Origin: JBFMEX01 sp040752215
GTDB lineage: Bacteria; Pseudomonadota; Alphaproteobacteria; Rhizobiales; Hyphomicrobiaceae
Direction: 5' to 3'
DNA: 12,392 nucleotides
NCBI GenBank assembly: GCA_040752215.1
Contig: JBFMEX010000012.1
Span: 1-12,392, forward strand
Shown here one piece after another: positions 6,034 to 12,392 of the stretch. A program made the translations under genes and the position numbers. The notes under the pieces were generated by a model. That model was not told the DNA's origin. It saw nothing but the letters and a program-made list of their open reading frames with translations, and searched no databases. Every line of letters begins with the position of its first letter. Within the stretch, counting starts at the first letter, position 1.

Positions 6034-6344
6034 GGGAACCTGCGTCAGAGCCTTGACACTCGGATCCCAATCCTTGGCCTCGAGCGCCTTGGTCAGCGCC
6101 TCGCCTTTGAGCTTCGCGTTGGCCGGCTCCTTGCGCCATCGCGCAGCCTGCACGATCTCGAGCGGATACGTCGCGCCGACCAGCACGTTGGTCAGCAGGT
6201 CGTCGGGATAGAGCGCGATCGGCGCCAGCATCTGCGCCAGCTCATCCTTCTTGAACGGCTTGGCGGCTTCCTGGGCATGCAGGGCCCTGGGCGCGCGGCG
6301 ATGGCCAGGCAGCCCAGCAGCTTGACGAGGGACTTGATGCTCAC
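6034..6344 (-). pseudogene. Broken DUF3300 gene (frameshifted, 3' truncated)
   Basis: The frame reads AQEAAKPFKKDELAQMLAPI, then ALYPDDLLTNVLVGATYPLE and further to AKDWDPSVKALTQVP. This is the conserved N-terminal core of the DUF3300 family of exported proteins of unknown function. Two lesions are visible. First, the signal peptide starting at GTG 6344 (SIKSLVKLLGCLAIAA) lies in another frame than HAQEAAK; the shift is within about 6270-6305. Second, homology stops at VKALTQVP near 6034, and the frame runs on through unrelated residues to 5944, overlapping the transpeptidase gene end on the other strand. Family members have several hundred residues, so most of the gene is missing. A sequencing error could explain the frameshift but not the lost C-terminus. 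No function is expected. Confidence 0.75.
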
Positions 6345-6596
6345 GCGTTCAGTCTCCGTTTGGAGCTTGTCGCTCGATCGGTGGAATTGCCGGCCTCGCT
6401 ACCGGTAGGAGCGCAGACGCTTCGAGCGAGGAGAGATCCGGGACATGGTCGTGGGTGGGGCTGCGAGACCGGGCCAATCGCGAGCCCGCGATGAACGTGC
6501 GCGGCCGGCCCGGGGCAACCATCCATGACGTGCCACCACCGATGACCCCCGTATGCCGCTTGCGGAGCCGGCCGCTATGTCGCTGCCCCAGGTCGG

Positions 6597-6842
6597 ATGC
6601 CTGACAGCGCCGAGATCGCATTCACGGTCGAGGAGGAATACCACGGCCTCGGCATTGCCTCACTGATCTTGAGCAGTCTCGCCGAAATCGCGCGCGACAA
6701 CGGGTTGATGAGCTTCGAGGCGGAGGTGCTGACCGGCAACGCCGGCATGCTCACCGTGTTCCGCAAGAGCGGGCTCGCGATTCGCCAGAGCCTTGGCGAC
6801 GGCTCAGTCCATGTCACCCTGGACCTCTCTACCGTCAGTTGA
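6597..6842 (+). CDS. C-terminal fragment of a GNAT acetyltransferase
   Basis: These 81 codons hold the second half of a GNAT fold. AEIAFTVEEEYHGLGIASLI contains strand 4 and the acetyl-CoA pyrophosphate loop (Q/R-x-x-G-x-G/A seen as YHGLGIA). FEAEVLTGNAGMLTVFRKSG is motif B, and VHVTLDL closes the sheet. The order and wording recall the acetyltransferase domain fused to CoA-binding domains in Pat-like proteins. GNAT domains need about 140 residues, so the N-terminal half with strands 1-3 is absent. Homology seems to begin upstream of the ATG (GRYVAAPGR in the same frame), but a stop lies just before 6550. The ATG at 6597 has only a weak AGG upstream. I take it as a decayed gene that may still be called as an ORF; enzyme activity is unlikely. 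Confidence 0.6.
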   Translation: MPDSAEIAFTVEEEYHGLGIASLILSSLAEIARDNGLMSFEAEVLTGNAGMLTVFRKSGLAIRQSLGDGSVHVTLDLSTVS

Positions 6843-6892
6843 CCGGACGGCGACCTCGGCCCCCGGCCGTCACACAAGAAGCCGCCCTGCCG

Positions 6893-7315
6893 TCAGGCTC
6901 TGGTCTTCTCCAGAACTCGCAGCAGGACGTGGAAAATCACGGCTGTCGACCACCCGAACAGAAGCACGCCGTTCATCGCCGTCATCGGACCGATCAGGCG
7001 CCAGCGCTCCACCGGAATAACGTCGCCGTAGCCGAGTGTCGTGTAGTTCACGAACGCGAAATAGTACATGTCCGTGCCGGCGGGCGCGACCTCGAAAATT
7101 GCATATGCCCCCGCCCAGACCATGACCTCGAGCACGTGTGCTGCCATCAAAACCGCGACGGTCGCGATCATCACCGCGATCAGCAGCCCGCTGCGATGCG
7201 AAGCAAACCTTCGCGTCGCCGCCTTTGTGACGCCAAACACGGCTGCCATTACCAGCGCATGGATCGCGATGTTGCAGGCGCTGACCACCCCCGCGAGCAG
7301 GATCTGACGCAGCAT
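6893..7315 (-). CDS. Small potassium-channel-like membrane protein
   Basis: This 140-residue inner-membrane protein contains the selectivity filter TTLGYGD (residues 92-98) after the pore helix MYYFAFVN, the signature of K+ channels. Hydrophobic segments at about 8-28, 44-66 and 111-133 frame it, giving one more N-terminal helix than a minimal two-helix pore protein. There is no RCK/TrkA-N or cyclic-nucleotide domain, so gating is not visible. I chose the ATG at 7315 because GGGGGAG precedes it at good distance; starting at 7336 would put that SD site inside the gene. It begins 53 bases after the stop of the SulP gene on the same strand and is probably the last gene of that operon. Ion selectivity is inferred from the filter alone. 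Confidence 0.85.
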   Translation of the reverse strand: MLRQILLAGVVSACNIAIHALVMAAVFGVTKAATRRFASHRSGLLIAVMIATVAVLMAAHVLEVMVWAGAYAIFEVAPAGTDMYYFAFVNYTTLGYGDVIPVERWRLIGPMTAMNGVLLFGWSTAVIFHVLLRVLEKTRA

Positions 7316-7368
7316 GCACTCTCCCCCATCTGTCATCTGGCGCCCCGCGTAAGCGAGTGCGCAGCATC

Positions 7369-9063
7369 CTACTTGGCTTCCCCGGCGAGCAGCGCCTGCA
7401 GCGTCGTACGGCGGTTGAGCCCGATCACCTTCTCATTCAGACCGTCGGCCCTCAGCAAGTCTCGTACCGTTCCGCGGGCACCGACGATCCCGAGCGCGAT
7501 GCCTCGTGCGTCGAGCTCGGCACGAAGCTCGTGCAGCATGCGCGATCCGGCGAGATCCACCATCGGCGACGCTGAAAGATCGCAGACGACCAGGTGGACA
7601 TCGCTCCGTCCTTCGGTAGCGAGCCGACCAGATACCTCCTCGTGAACCGCCTCGGCATTCACGTAGATCAGCGAGGCCTCGGGCCGGAAGGCCAGCACGC
7701 CGGCAACGACCTCGTTCTCGGGATGTCGGCCGAGATCGGAATAGATGGCCGTGCCGGGCACCCGGCCGAGGAATGCCACGTGCGGACGCGACGCGCGAAC
7801 GAGCAGCATCAGGACCGACACGAGGGCGGCGAGCAAGATCCCCTGCAGGATGCCCAGCAGCAGCACGCCCAAGAGCGCGCTCGCCGCGGCAAAAAAGTCG
7901 AACTGGCTGACGCGCCACATGCGCATTAGCGCAGGAATGTCGAACAACCCCGAGATAGCGGTAAGGACCACGGCTGCCAGAACTGCCTTCGGCAAACTCT
8001 CCAGAAGCCCCGTCAGGAACAGCAGGCACAGCCCAAGCGTGATCGACGCGAAGACCAGCGCAAGCGGAGTGCGCGCACCTGCCTTGTCGTTGACCGCCGA
8101 CTGCGACAGGCCACCGGCAACCGGATACCCTTGCCCAATCGCCGCGGCTAGATTTGCCGCGCCGAGCCCAAGGAACTCCTGTCGCGGGTCGAGTGCATAT
8201 CCATGCTTCGCGGCGAACGTCCGGGCCGCGGATACGCCCTCGATATAGGCCAGCAGGAGGCAACCAGCCGCCAGGGGAACGATGCCCTCGACGTCTCGCA
8301 ATCGCAGCGGCGGCAGCGCGAACGTCGGCAGTCCGGCCGGAACAGTGCCCGTGGTGGGAACGCCGAGCGCCGGCAATCCAAGCATAGTGGCGCCGAAGAT
8401 CGACAAGACCACGACGAGGAGCGCGACCGGTCGCCCCGGCAACAGGCGATCCCCGAGCACGAGAAGACCGATCGCGCCAAGGCCGATCGCCAATACCACC
8501 GCGTTGGCCCCACCCAGCTGGGCCAGGAGCACGACGAGGCGCTCGGGAAAATTGTGTCCGCCGCCCGCCACCCCGATCAGGCTCGGCAACTGGGTCATGG
8601 CGATCGTCAATCCGGCGCCGGCCTTGAAGCCGACGAGTATGCTTTCGCTGATCAGCTTCACGAGCATGCTGAGACGCAGCGCCCAGGCCATCAGCGAAAG
8701 GCCGGCCACCGTGAATGCAGTCAGGCTGGCGATCTGCATGTAGCGGTCGGCGTCGCCAGCCGCCATCCCGGAGACGGTTGCCGCGATCATGAGCGAGATG
8801 GCAGACGTCGGTCCGATTGCGAGCTGCCGCGAGGAGCCGAGCAGCGCGTAGCCGAAACCGCCGAGCATGTAGCCGAATATGCCCACCTGCGGAGGCAAGC
8901 CGGCCAGACCCGCATACGCGAGCGAGACCGGAATGGCATAGGCAGCGAGGGTCACGCCGGCAATAAAGTCTCCGCGCAGCCACTCGCGACGGTAATCGAA
9001 GAGCCAAACTGGCGGGAGACTGCGTGTCGCCTGCGGAGCATGCTGACTGTCATTCGAGGTCAT
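7369..9063 (-). CDS. SulP family anion transporter with C-terminal STAS domain
   Basis: This 564-residue inner-membrane protein belongs to the SulP/SLC26 family, which moves sulfate, bicarbonate or dicarboxylates, usually with Na+ or H+. The N-terminal signature is clear: DFIAGVTLAAYAIPVSLAYA (transmembrane helix 1), GLPPQVGIFGYMLGGFGYAL, then GSSRQLAIGPTSAISLM. About 12-14 hydrophobic segments run to residue 430. The remaining 130 residues are a STAS domain (SLIYVNAEAVHEEVSGRL, VVCDLSASPMVDLAGSRML). The length is normal and no defect is visible. The ATG at 9063 follows GGAGGAG with a longish 9-base spacer. Only 18 bases separate it from the upstream PerM-type gene, so the two are probably co-transcribed. 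Which anion is carried cannot be read from the sequence; bicarbonate and sulfate are both plausible. Confidence 0.93.
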   Translation of the reverse strand: MTSNDSQHAPQATRSLPPVWLFDYRREWLRGDFIAGVTLAAYAIPVSLAYAGLAGLPPQVGIFGYMLGGFGYALLGSSRQLAIGPTSAISLMIAATVSGMAAGDADRYMQIASLTAFTVAGLSLMAWALRLSMLVKLISESILVGFKAGAGLTIAMTQLPSLIGVAGGGHNFPERLVVLLAQLGGANAVVLAIGLGAIGLLVLGDRLLPGRPVALLVVVLSIFGATMLGLPALGVPTTGTVPAGLPTFALPPLRLRDVEGIVPLAAGCLLLAYIEGVSAARTFAAKHGYALDPRQEFLGLGAANLAAAIGQGYPVAGGLSQSAVNDKAGARTPLALVFASITLGLCLLFLTGLLESLPKAVLAAVVLTAISGLFDIPALMRMWRVSQFDFFAAASALLGVLLLGILQGILLAALVSVLMLLVRASRPHVAFLGRVPGTAIYSDLGRHPENEVVAGVLAFRPEASLIYVNAEAVHEEVSGRLATEGRSDVHLVVCDLSASPMVDLAGSRMLHELRAELDARGIALGIVGARGTVRDLLRADGLNEKVIGLNRRTTLQALLAGEAK

Positions 9064-9081
9064 TTGCGCAAGCTCCTCCGC

Positions 9082-10173
9082 TCAGCCGTCGCCATCTCGC
9101 CCGCCAGTAGCCGTCTCGCCGTCTAGCCAAGCCGTCAACAGCGCCCACGCGACCGACAGGACGATGGGACCGAAGAACAGACCGATGATCCCGTGAGCAA
9201 TCGTTCCGCCGATCACGCCGACAATGATCACGGGCATCGGCGTCGTCAGTCCCTTCGCCACCAGGATCGGCTTAAGCACGTTGTCCAGCAGGCCGACCGG
9301 GACCATGTAGGCGGTGAAAAACAGCGCGCTCATGGTGTCCATCGTCATCCAGCTCCAAATGAGGATGGGAAGGAAGAGCACGCCGGGCCCGATCTGAATG
9401 ACGCCGAGCAGCAGTGAGAGGAACGCCAGGATGCCGGCGCCCGGGATCCCCGCAGCGACGAAGCCGAAGCCGGCCAGCAGAGATTGCAGCAGCGCGACAC
9501 CGATAACGCCGCGCGACACGCTGCGGATCGTCGTGCCGGCAAGCTGCAGCATCTCGCCACCACGCGGGCGGAGCACTCGTTCCAGCAGCCTCCTCAGCGC
9601 CGCGACCAGACGCGGTCCAGTACAGAACAGGAATCCCGCGATCACGATCGCAGCCAGGAACTTGACCAGCACGAGCATCGCGTTGCTCGCGACCTGGAGC
9701 AGCTTGATACCGATCGGCTTCAGCACGGGCGCGAGCTCGGTCAGCTGGGATCGGAGATCGGTCTCTACCCTGGTCCAGGCATCGTAGACCCATGCTCCGA
9801 TGAGCGGCCAGTCTCGCACCGACTCGGCCGGGCGTGGGAGCGACAGCTGACCATCGTCGAGCCCGCTGGCGAGCAGCTTGAGCCCATCGACCATTCCCAT
9901 GCCGAGCCAGGCGACCGGAGCAACGACGACCGCCAGGCACAGAATGGTGACGATCGCAGCGGCGAGGCGCGACCGCCCCGTCCATAGTGCGATCCGGTCG
10001 AACAGCGGATAGAGCGCGACTGTCAGGACCGCGCTCCACATCACGATTGTCACGAACGGCGCGACGATCTCCCACGACAGGTAGATCAGCAGTACGAGCA
10101 GGCCGATACGGATGGCCGTGTCAAAGCCATCGCCGCTCTCTCGCACCGCCCTCGGCTCACCGCGCTTCGACAT
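9082..10173 (-). CDS. AI-2E family transporter (PerM/YdiK type)
   Basis: This 363-residue integral membrane protein has the layout of the AI-2E exporter family. Paired helices come first (AIRIGLLVLLIYLSWEIVAP, VMWSAVLTVALYPLFDRI), followed by AAAIVTILCLAVVVAPVAWL and a long soluble loop (residues about 95-150). The second half holds the remaining helices, with the conserved GIPGAGILAFLSLLLGVIQI, DNVLKPILVAKG and GVIGGTIAHGIIGLFFGPIV. Members export autoinducer-2 (TqsA) or work as Na+/H+ antiporters, but most are uncharacterised, so the substrate stays open. The ATG at 10173 gives MSKRGEPRAVRESGDG before the first helix; its SD site is poor. It is the first gene of a minus-strand set with the SulP transporter (18-base gap) and the channel protein. 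Confidence 0.9.
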   Translation of the reverse strand: MSKRGEPRAVRESGDGFDTAIRIGLLVLLIYLSWEIVAPFVTIVMWSAVLTVALYPLFDRIALWTGRSRLAAAIVTILCLAVVVAPVAWLGMGMVDGLKLLASGLDDGQLSLPRPAESVRDWPLIGAWVYDAWTRVETDLRSQLTELAPVLKPIGIKLLQVASNAMLVLVKFLAAIVIAGFLFCTGPRLVAALRRLLERVLRPRGGEMLQLAGTTIRSVSRGVIGVALLQSLLAGFGFVAAGIPGAGILAFLSLLLGVIQIGPGVLFLPILIWSWMTMDTMSALFFTAYMVPVGLLDNVLKPILVAKGLTTPMPVIIVGVIGGTIAHGIIGLFFGPIVLSVAWALLTAWLDGETATGGRDGDG

Positions 10174-10587
10174 GTTGGCTTGCGTACAGACGCGTGCCCC
10201 TCATAGACAACTCCGGTTGCGGATCATGCCCGCCCAGATAGACCTCTGAACGGACGGTTGGAAAAAATGATACAAAGACACCGCGAAGAATAGTACGACC
10301 ACGCCGAGCTTGTCTTTCGCTGTTCCTGCAGCCGACCTGACGCCCCCCCCCTTGCGGGCGGGGTGCCCCTCGTGGGGACTAGGTGGATTGCGCCCTTGAC
10401 GCGACGGAAGTCCGTTCCAGCGGCACCAGCGGGCGGGCAGACAGGGACTCCGCAGGCGCCGTCTCCGCTTCAACTTCGCGATAGCAGCAAAGCTGTTTGC
10501 ACCGCCGAGAACATTGACCGTTCGCAATGTACCGCGTGGCCTGTCGATCAATCATAATAAATAGCCGAAGTGTGGAGGACCGCTCAA
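10174..10587. other. Divergent intergenic region between the PerM-type gene and pflB
   Basis: These 414 bases must carry the start signals of the minus-strand transporter set and of pflB. Visible are a run of nine C (10343-10351) followed by G-rich DNA, a FNR-like site (10514-10527) with an AT-rich -10 region before pflB, and a short hydrophobic minus-strand reading frame ending at 10201 (see findings). No convincing promoter for the minus-strand genes is seen. Confidence 0.5.
10514..10558 (+). promoter_or_regulatory. Weak FNR/FixK-like box and -10 of pflB
   Basis: TTGACCGTTCGCAA (10514-10527) matches the 14-base FNR/FixK dyad TTGAT-N4-ATCAA at 7 of 10 defined positions, with correct spacing. 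CATAAT (10553-10558, 5 of 6 to TATAAT) would place transcription start near 10565, so the box is centred about 44 bases upstream, near the -41.5 of class II activation. Oxygen control of pfl genes by FNR is known in other bacteria. The box is imperfect and may be chance. Confidence 0.35.
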
Positions 10588-12392
10588 ATGGACAAGAAGA
10601 CAGCCGGGGATCAGACCTCGGAAACGTCGTGGGCAGGCTTCGTGCCGGGGATGTGGAAGACAGCTATCGACGTGCGCGATTTCATAGTTCGCAACGCTAC
10701 CGCTTACCACGGCAACGAGGGCTTTCTGGTCGGTCCGACAGACCGGACACGTGCCGTGTGGCAGAAGCTTCAGCACTACTTCCAGCAGGAGCGCGAGAAG
10801 GGCGTCCTCGCCGTGGATGCAGCGACGCCATCGCACGTGCTGGCCCACAAGGCCGGCTACATCGATCGCGACAACGAGGTGATCGTTGGGCTGCAGACCG
10901 ATGAGCCGTTCAAGCGCGCGATCTTCCCGTTCGGCGGTCTCCGAATGGTCGAGACGGGCCTCAAAGCAGCTGGCTTCGAGCCCGATCCGTATGTCCACGA
11001 CGCCTTCACGAAGTACCGGAAGTCACACAACGATGGCGTTTTCGACGCCTACACTCCTGAGATCATGAAGTGCCGGAAGTCCGGCATCATTACCGGCCTG
11101 CCGGATGCCTATGGTCGCGGCAGGATCATCGGCGACTACCGCCGGGTGGCACTTTACGGCATCGATCGACTGCTCGAGACCAAGCGCATGGAGAGGGCAC
11201 AAGTCGACGACATGTGGCCGACCGACGAGGTGATCCGCACGCGAGAGGAGCTCGCCGAGCAGATGCGGTCGTTGGGGGATCTGGCCAAGATGGGCGAACT
11301 CTACCAGTGCGACCTCAGGCGGCCGGCACAGAATGCGCGCGAAGCCTTCCAATGGACCTACCTTGCTTACCTGGGCGCCATCAAGGAGGCCAACGGCGCC
11401 GCCATGTCGATCGGACGGGTCTCGACCTTCCTCGACATCTACATTGAGCGGGACTTGTCGAACGGACTGTTGGACGAGTCTGGCGCGCAGGAGCTATGGG
11501 ACCAGCTCGTGCAGAAGCTGCGCATCGTCCGCTTCCTGCGCACGCCGGAATATGACGCGCTGTTCAGCGGCGATCCCTATTGGGCGACGGAGTGTGTCGG
11601 GGGCGTCGACCTCAATGGTCAGCCGCTGGTGACGAAGAGCAGCTATCGCATGCTCCACACTCTCTACAATCTCGGACCGGCACCCGAGCCGAACATCACG
11701 GTGCTTTGGTCCACACGAATGCCAGAGAGCTTCAAGCGCTACTGCGTGCGCGTCAGTCGCGACACCTCGTCGTTGCAGTACGAGAATGATGATCTGATGC
11801 GGCCCTACTGGGGTGACGACTATGGCATTGCCTGCTGTGTCTCCGCCATGCGGCTTGGCAAGCAGATGCAGTTCTTCGGCGCGCGGGTCAATCTGGCCAA
11901 GGCTCTGCTCTACGCCATCAATGGCGGTCGAGACGAGAACTCCGGCGAGCAAGTCGCGCCGGCCGCGCCGCCAATCAGCAGTGAGGTGCTCGCCTACGAC
12001 GAGGTGATGGCGAAGTTCGACAGCATGATGGATTGGCTCGCGCGCACCTACGTGCATGCGATGAACTGCATCCATTACATGCACGACAAGTACTTCTACG
12101 AGCGCCTCGAGATGGCGCTGCACGACCGCGATATCCTGAGGACGATGGCCTTCGGCATCGCCGGCTTGTCGGTGGTGGCCGATAGTTTGGCCGCGATCAA
12201 GTACGGCAAGGTGCGCGTCATCCGAGACGAGACGGGGCTCGCCGTCGACTACCAACAGGAATCGTCTGTGCCCGTCCCGCAATACGGCAATAATGACGAC
12301 CGCGTCGACAGCATCGCCGCGGATCTTGTGACCCGGTTCATGAACAAGCTCCGCAAGCACCCTACCTATCGCAATGCCGTACACACGCAAAG
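10588..12392 (+). CDS. pflB: Pyruvate formate-lyase (formate C-acetyltransferase), 5' part
   Basis: The enzyme converts pyruvate and CoA into acetyl-CoA and formate in anaerobic cytoplasm, using a glycyl radical installed by an activating enzyme. The 601 codons present show the PflB pattern throughout: TPSHVLAHKAGYID, FPFGGLRMVE, DAYGRGRIIGDYRRVALYGI, AMSIGRVSTFLDIYIERDL, and the catalytic cysteine pair in GIACCVSAMRLGKQMQFFGA (Cys416-Cys417, matching Cys418-Cys419 of E. coli). RVNLAKALLYAINGGRDE and MHDKYFYERLEMALHDRDIL continue the match. The window ends about 160 residues before the expected C-terminus, so the glycine-radical motif and any pflA are not seen. The ATG at 10588 follows GGAGG with a 9-base spacer. 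The frame is unbroken. Regulation by oxygen is suggested by a weak FNR-like site upstream. Confidence 0.95.
   Translation, partial: MDKKTAGDQTSETSWAGFVPGMWKTAIDVRDFIVRNATAYHGNEGFLVGPTDRTRAVWQKLQHYFQQEREKGVLAVDAATPSHVLAHKAGYIDRDNEVIVGLQTDEPFKRAIFPFGGLRMVETGLKAAGFEPDPYVHDAFTKYRKSHNDGVFDAYTPEIMKCRKSGIITGLPDAYGRGRIIGDYRRVALYGIDRLLETKRMERAQVDDMWPTDEVIRTREELAEQMRSLGDLAKMGELYQCDLRRPAQNAREAFQWTYLAYLGAIKEANGAAMSIGRVSTFLDIYIERDLSNGLLDESGAQELWDQLVQKLRIVRFLRTPEYDALFSGDPYWATECVGGVDLNGQPLVTKSSYRMLHTLYNLGPAPEPNITVLWSTRMPESFKRYCVRVSRDTSSLQYENDDLMRPYWGDDYGIACCVSAMRLGKQMQFFGARVNLAKALLYAINGGRDENSGEQVAPAAPPISSEVLAYDEVMAKFDSMMDWLARTYVHAMNCIHYMHDKYFYERLEMALHDRDILRTMAFGIAGLSVVADSLAAIKYGKVRVIRDETGLAVDYQQESSVPVPQYGNNDDRVDSIAADLVTRFMNKLRKHPTYRNAVHTQ

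Noticed and set aside
6857..6869. Short hairpin CGGCC-CCC-GGCCG between the convergent GNAT and channel genes
   Set aside because: Only five pairs, no T-run on either side; expected often in DNA this rich in GC.
7433..9007. 524-residue minus-strand open frame
   Set aside because: Same strand but another frame inside the SulP gene; Arg-rich translation with no membrane segments.
11494..12390. 298-residue minus-strand open frame
   Set aside because: It is entirely antisense to pflB, whose conserved active-site and core motifs leave no doubt which strand codes.

Overview
The window looks like chromosomal DNA of a GC-rich alphaproteobacterium, most likely Hyphomicrobiales (Rhizobiales). Four things point there. 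The tRNA-His has A73 and no templated G-1. An Irr-type iron control element lies upstream of an iron-binding protein gene. There is an Omp25/Omp31-type small outer-membrane beta-barrel protein. The histidine kinase has a PleC/DivJ-like dimerisation domain. A pyruvate formate-lyase gene implies a fermentative or photofermentative, facultatively anaerobic way of life; it is not a universal gene in this group. All of this was read by eye; no database search was run.

Left part (1-2288, minus strand): a periplasmic ferric-iron binding protein (176-1237) with a readable promoter and an Irr box behind it, then a short soluble orphan histidine kinase (1506-2288). No permease or ATPase partner of the iron-binding protein lies in the window.

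Centre left (2289-3580): about 830 bases without a convincing gene, containing a family of GC-rich repeats (three hairpins with identical 9-base arms, and three copies of a 16-base core). Next come a tRNA-His gene (3124-3200, plus), a short C-terminal remnant of what looks like a tyrosine recombinase (3375-3470, minus), and the terminator of the outer-membrane protein gene. A tRNA with an integrase remnant beside it suggests an old integration site.

Centre (3581-6842): the outer-membrane protein gene (minus) and an L,D-transpeptidase lipoprotein gene (plus) diverge from a 420-base AT-richer region with one promoter candidate for each. Both products act on the cell envelope. After the transpeptidase there is wreckage: a frameshifted, 3'-truncated DUF3300 gene (minus), 250 bases with nothing recognisable, and the C-terminal part of a GNAT acetyltransferase (plus).

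Right part (6893-10173, minus): a close-packed, probably co-transcribed set, in transcription order AI-2E/PerM-type transporter, SulP anion transporter with STAS domain, and a small potassium-channel-like protein. Then 414 bases of intergenic DNA with a weak FNR/FixK-like site lead to pflB (10588 onward, plus), which runs off the window end before its glycyl-radical domain.

I found no phage, CRISPR, toxin-antitoxin or clearly new gene system. The most interesting signals are regulatory (the Irr box, a palindrome over the omp -10, the FNR-like site), structural (the repeat block) and evolutionary (the tRNA-His integrase scar and the two gene remnants).
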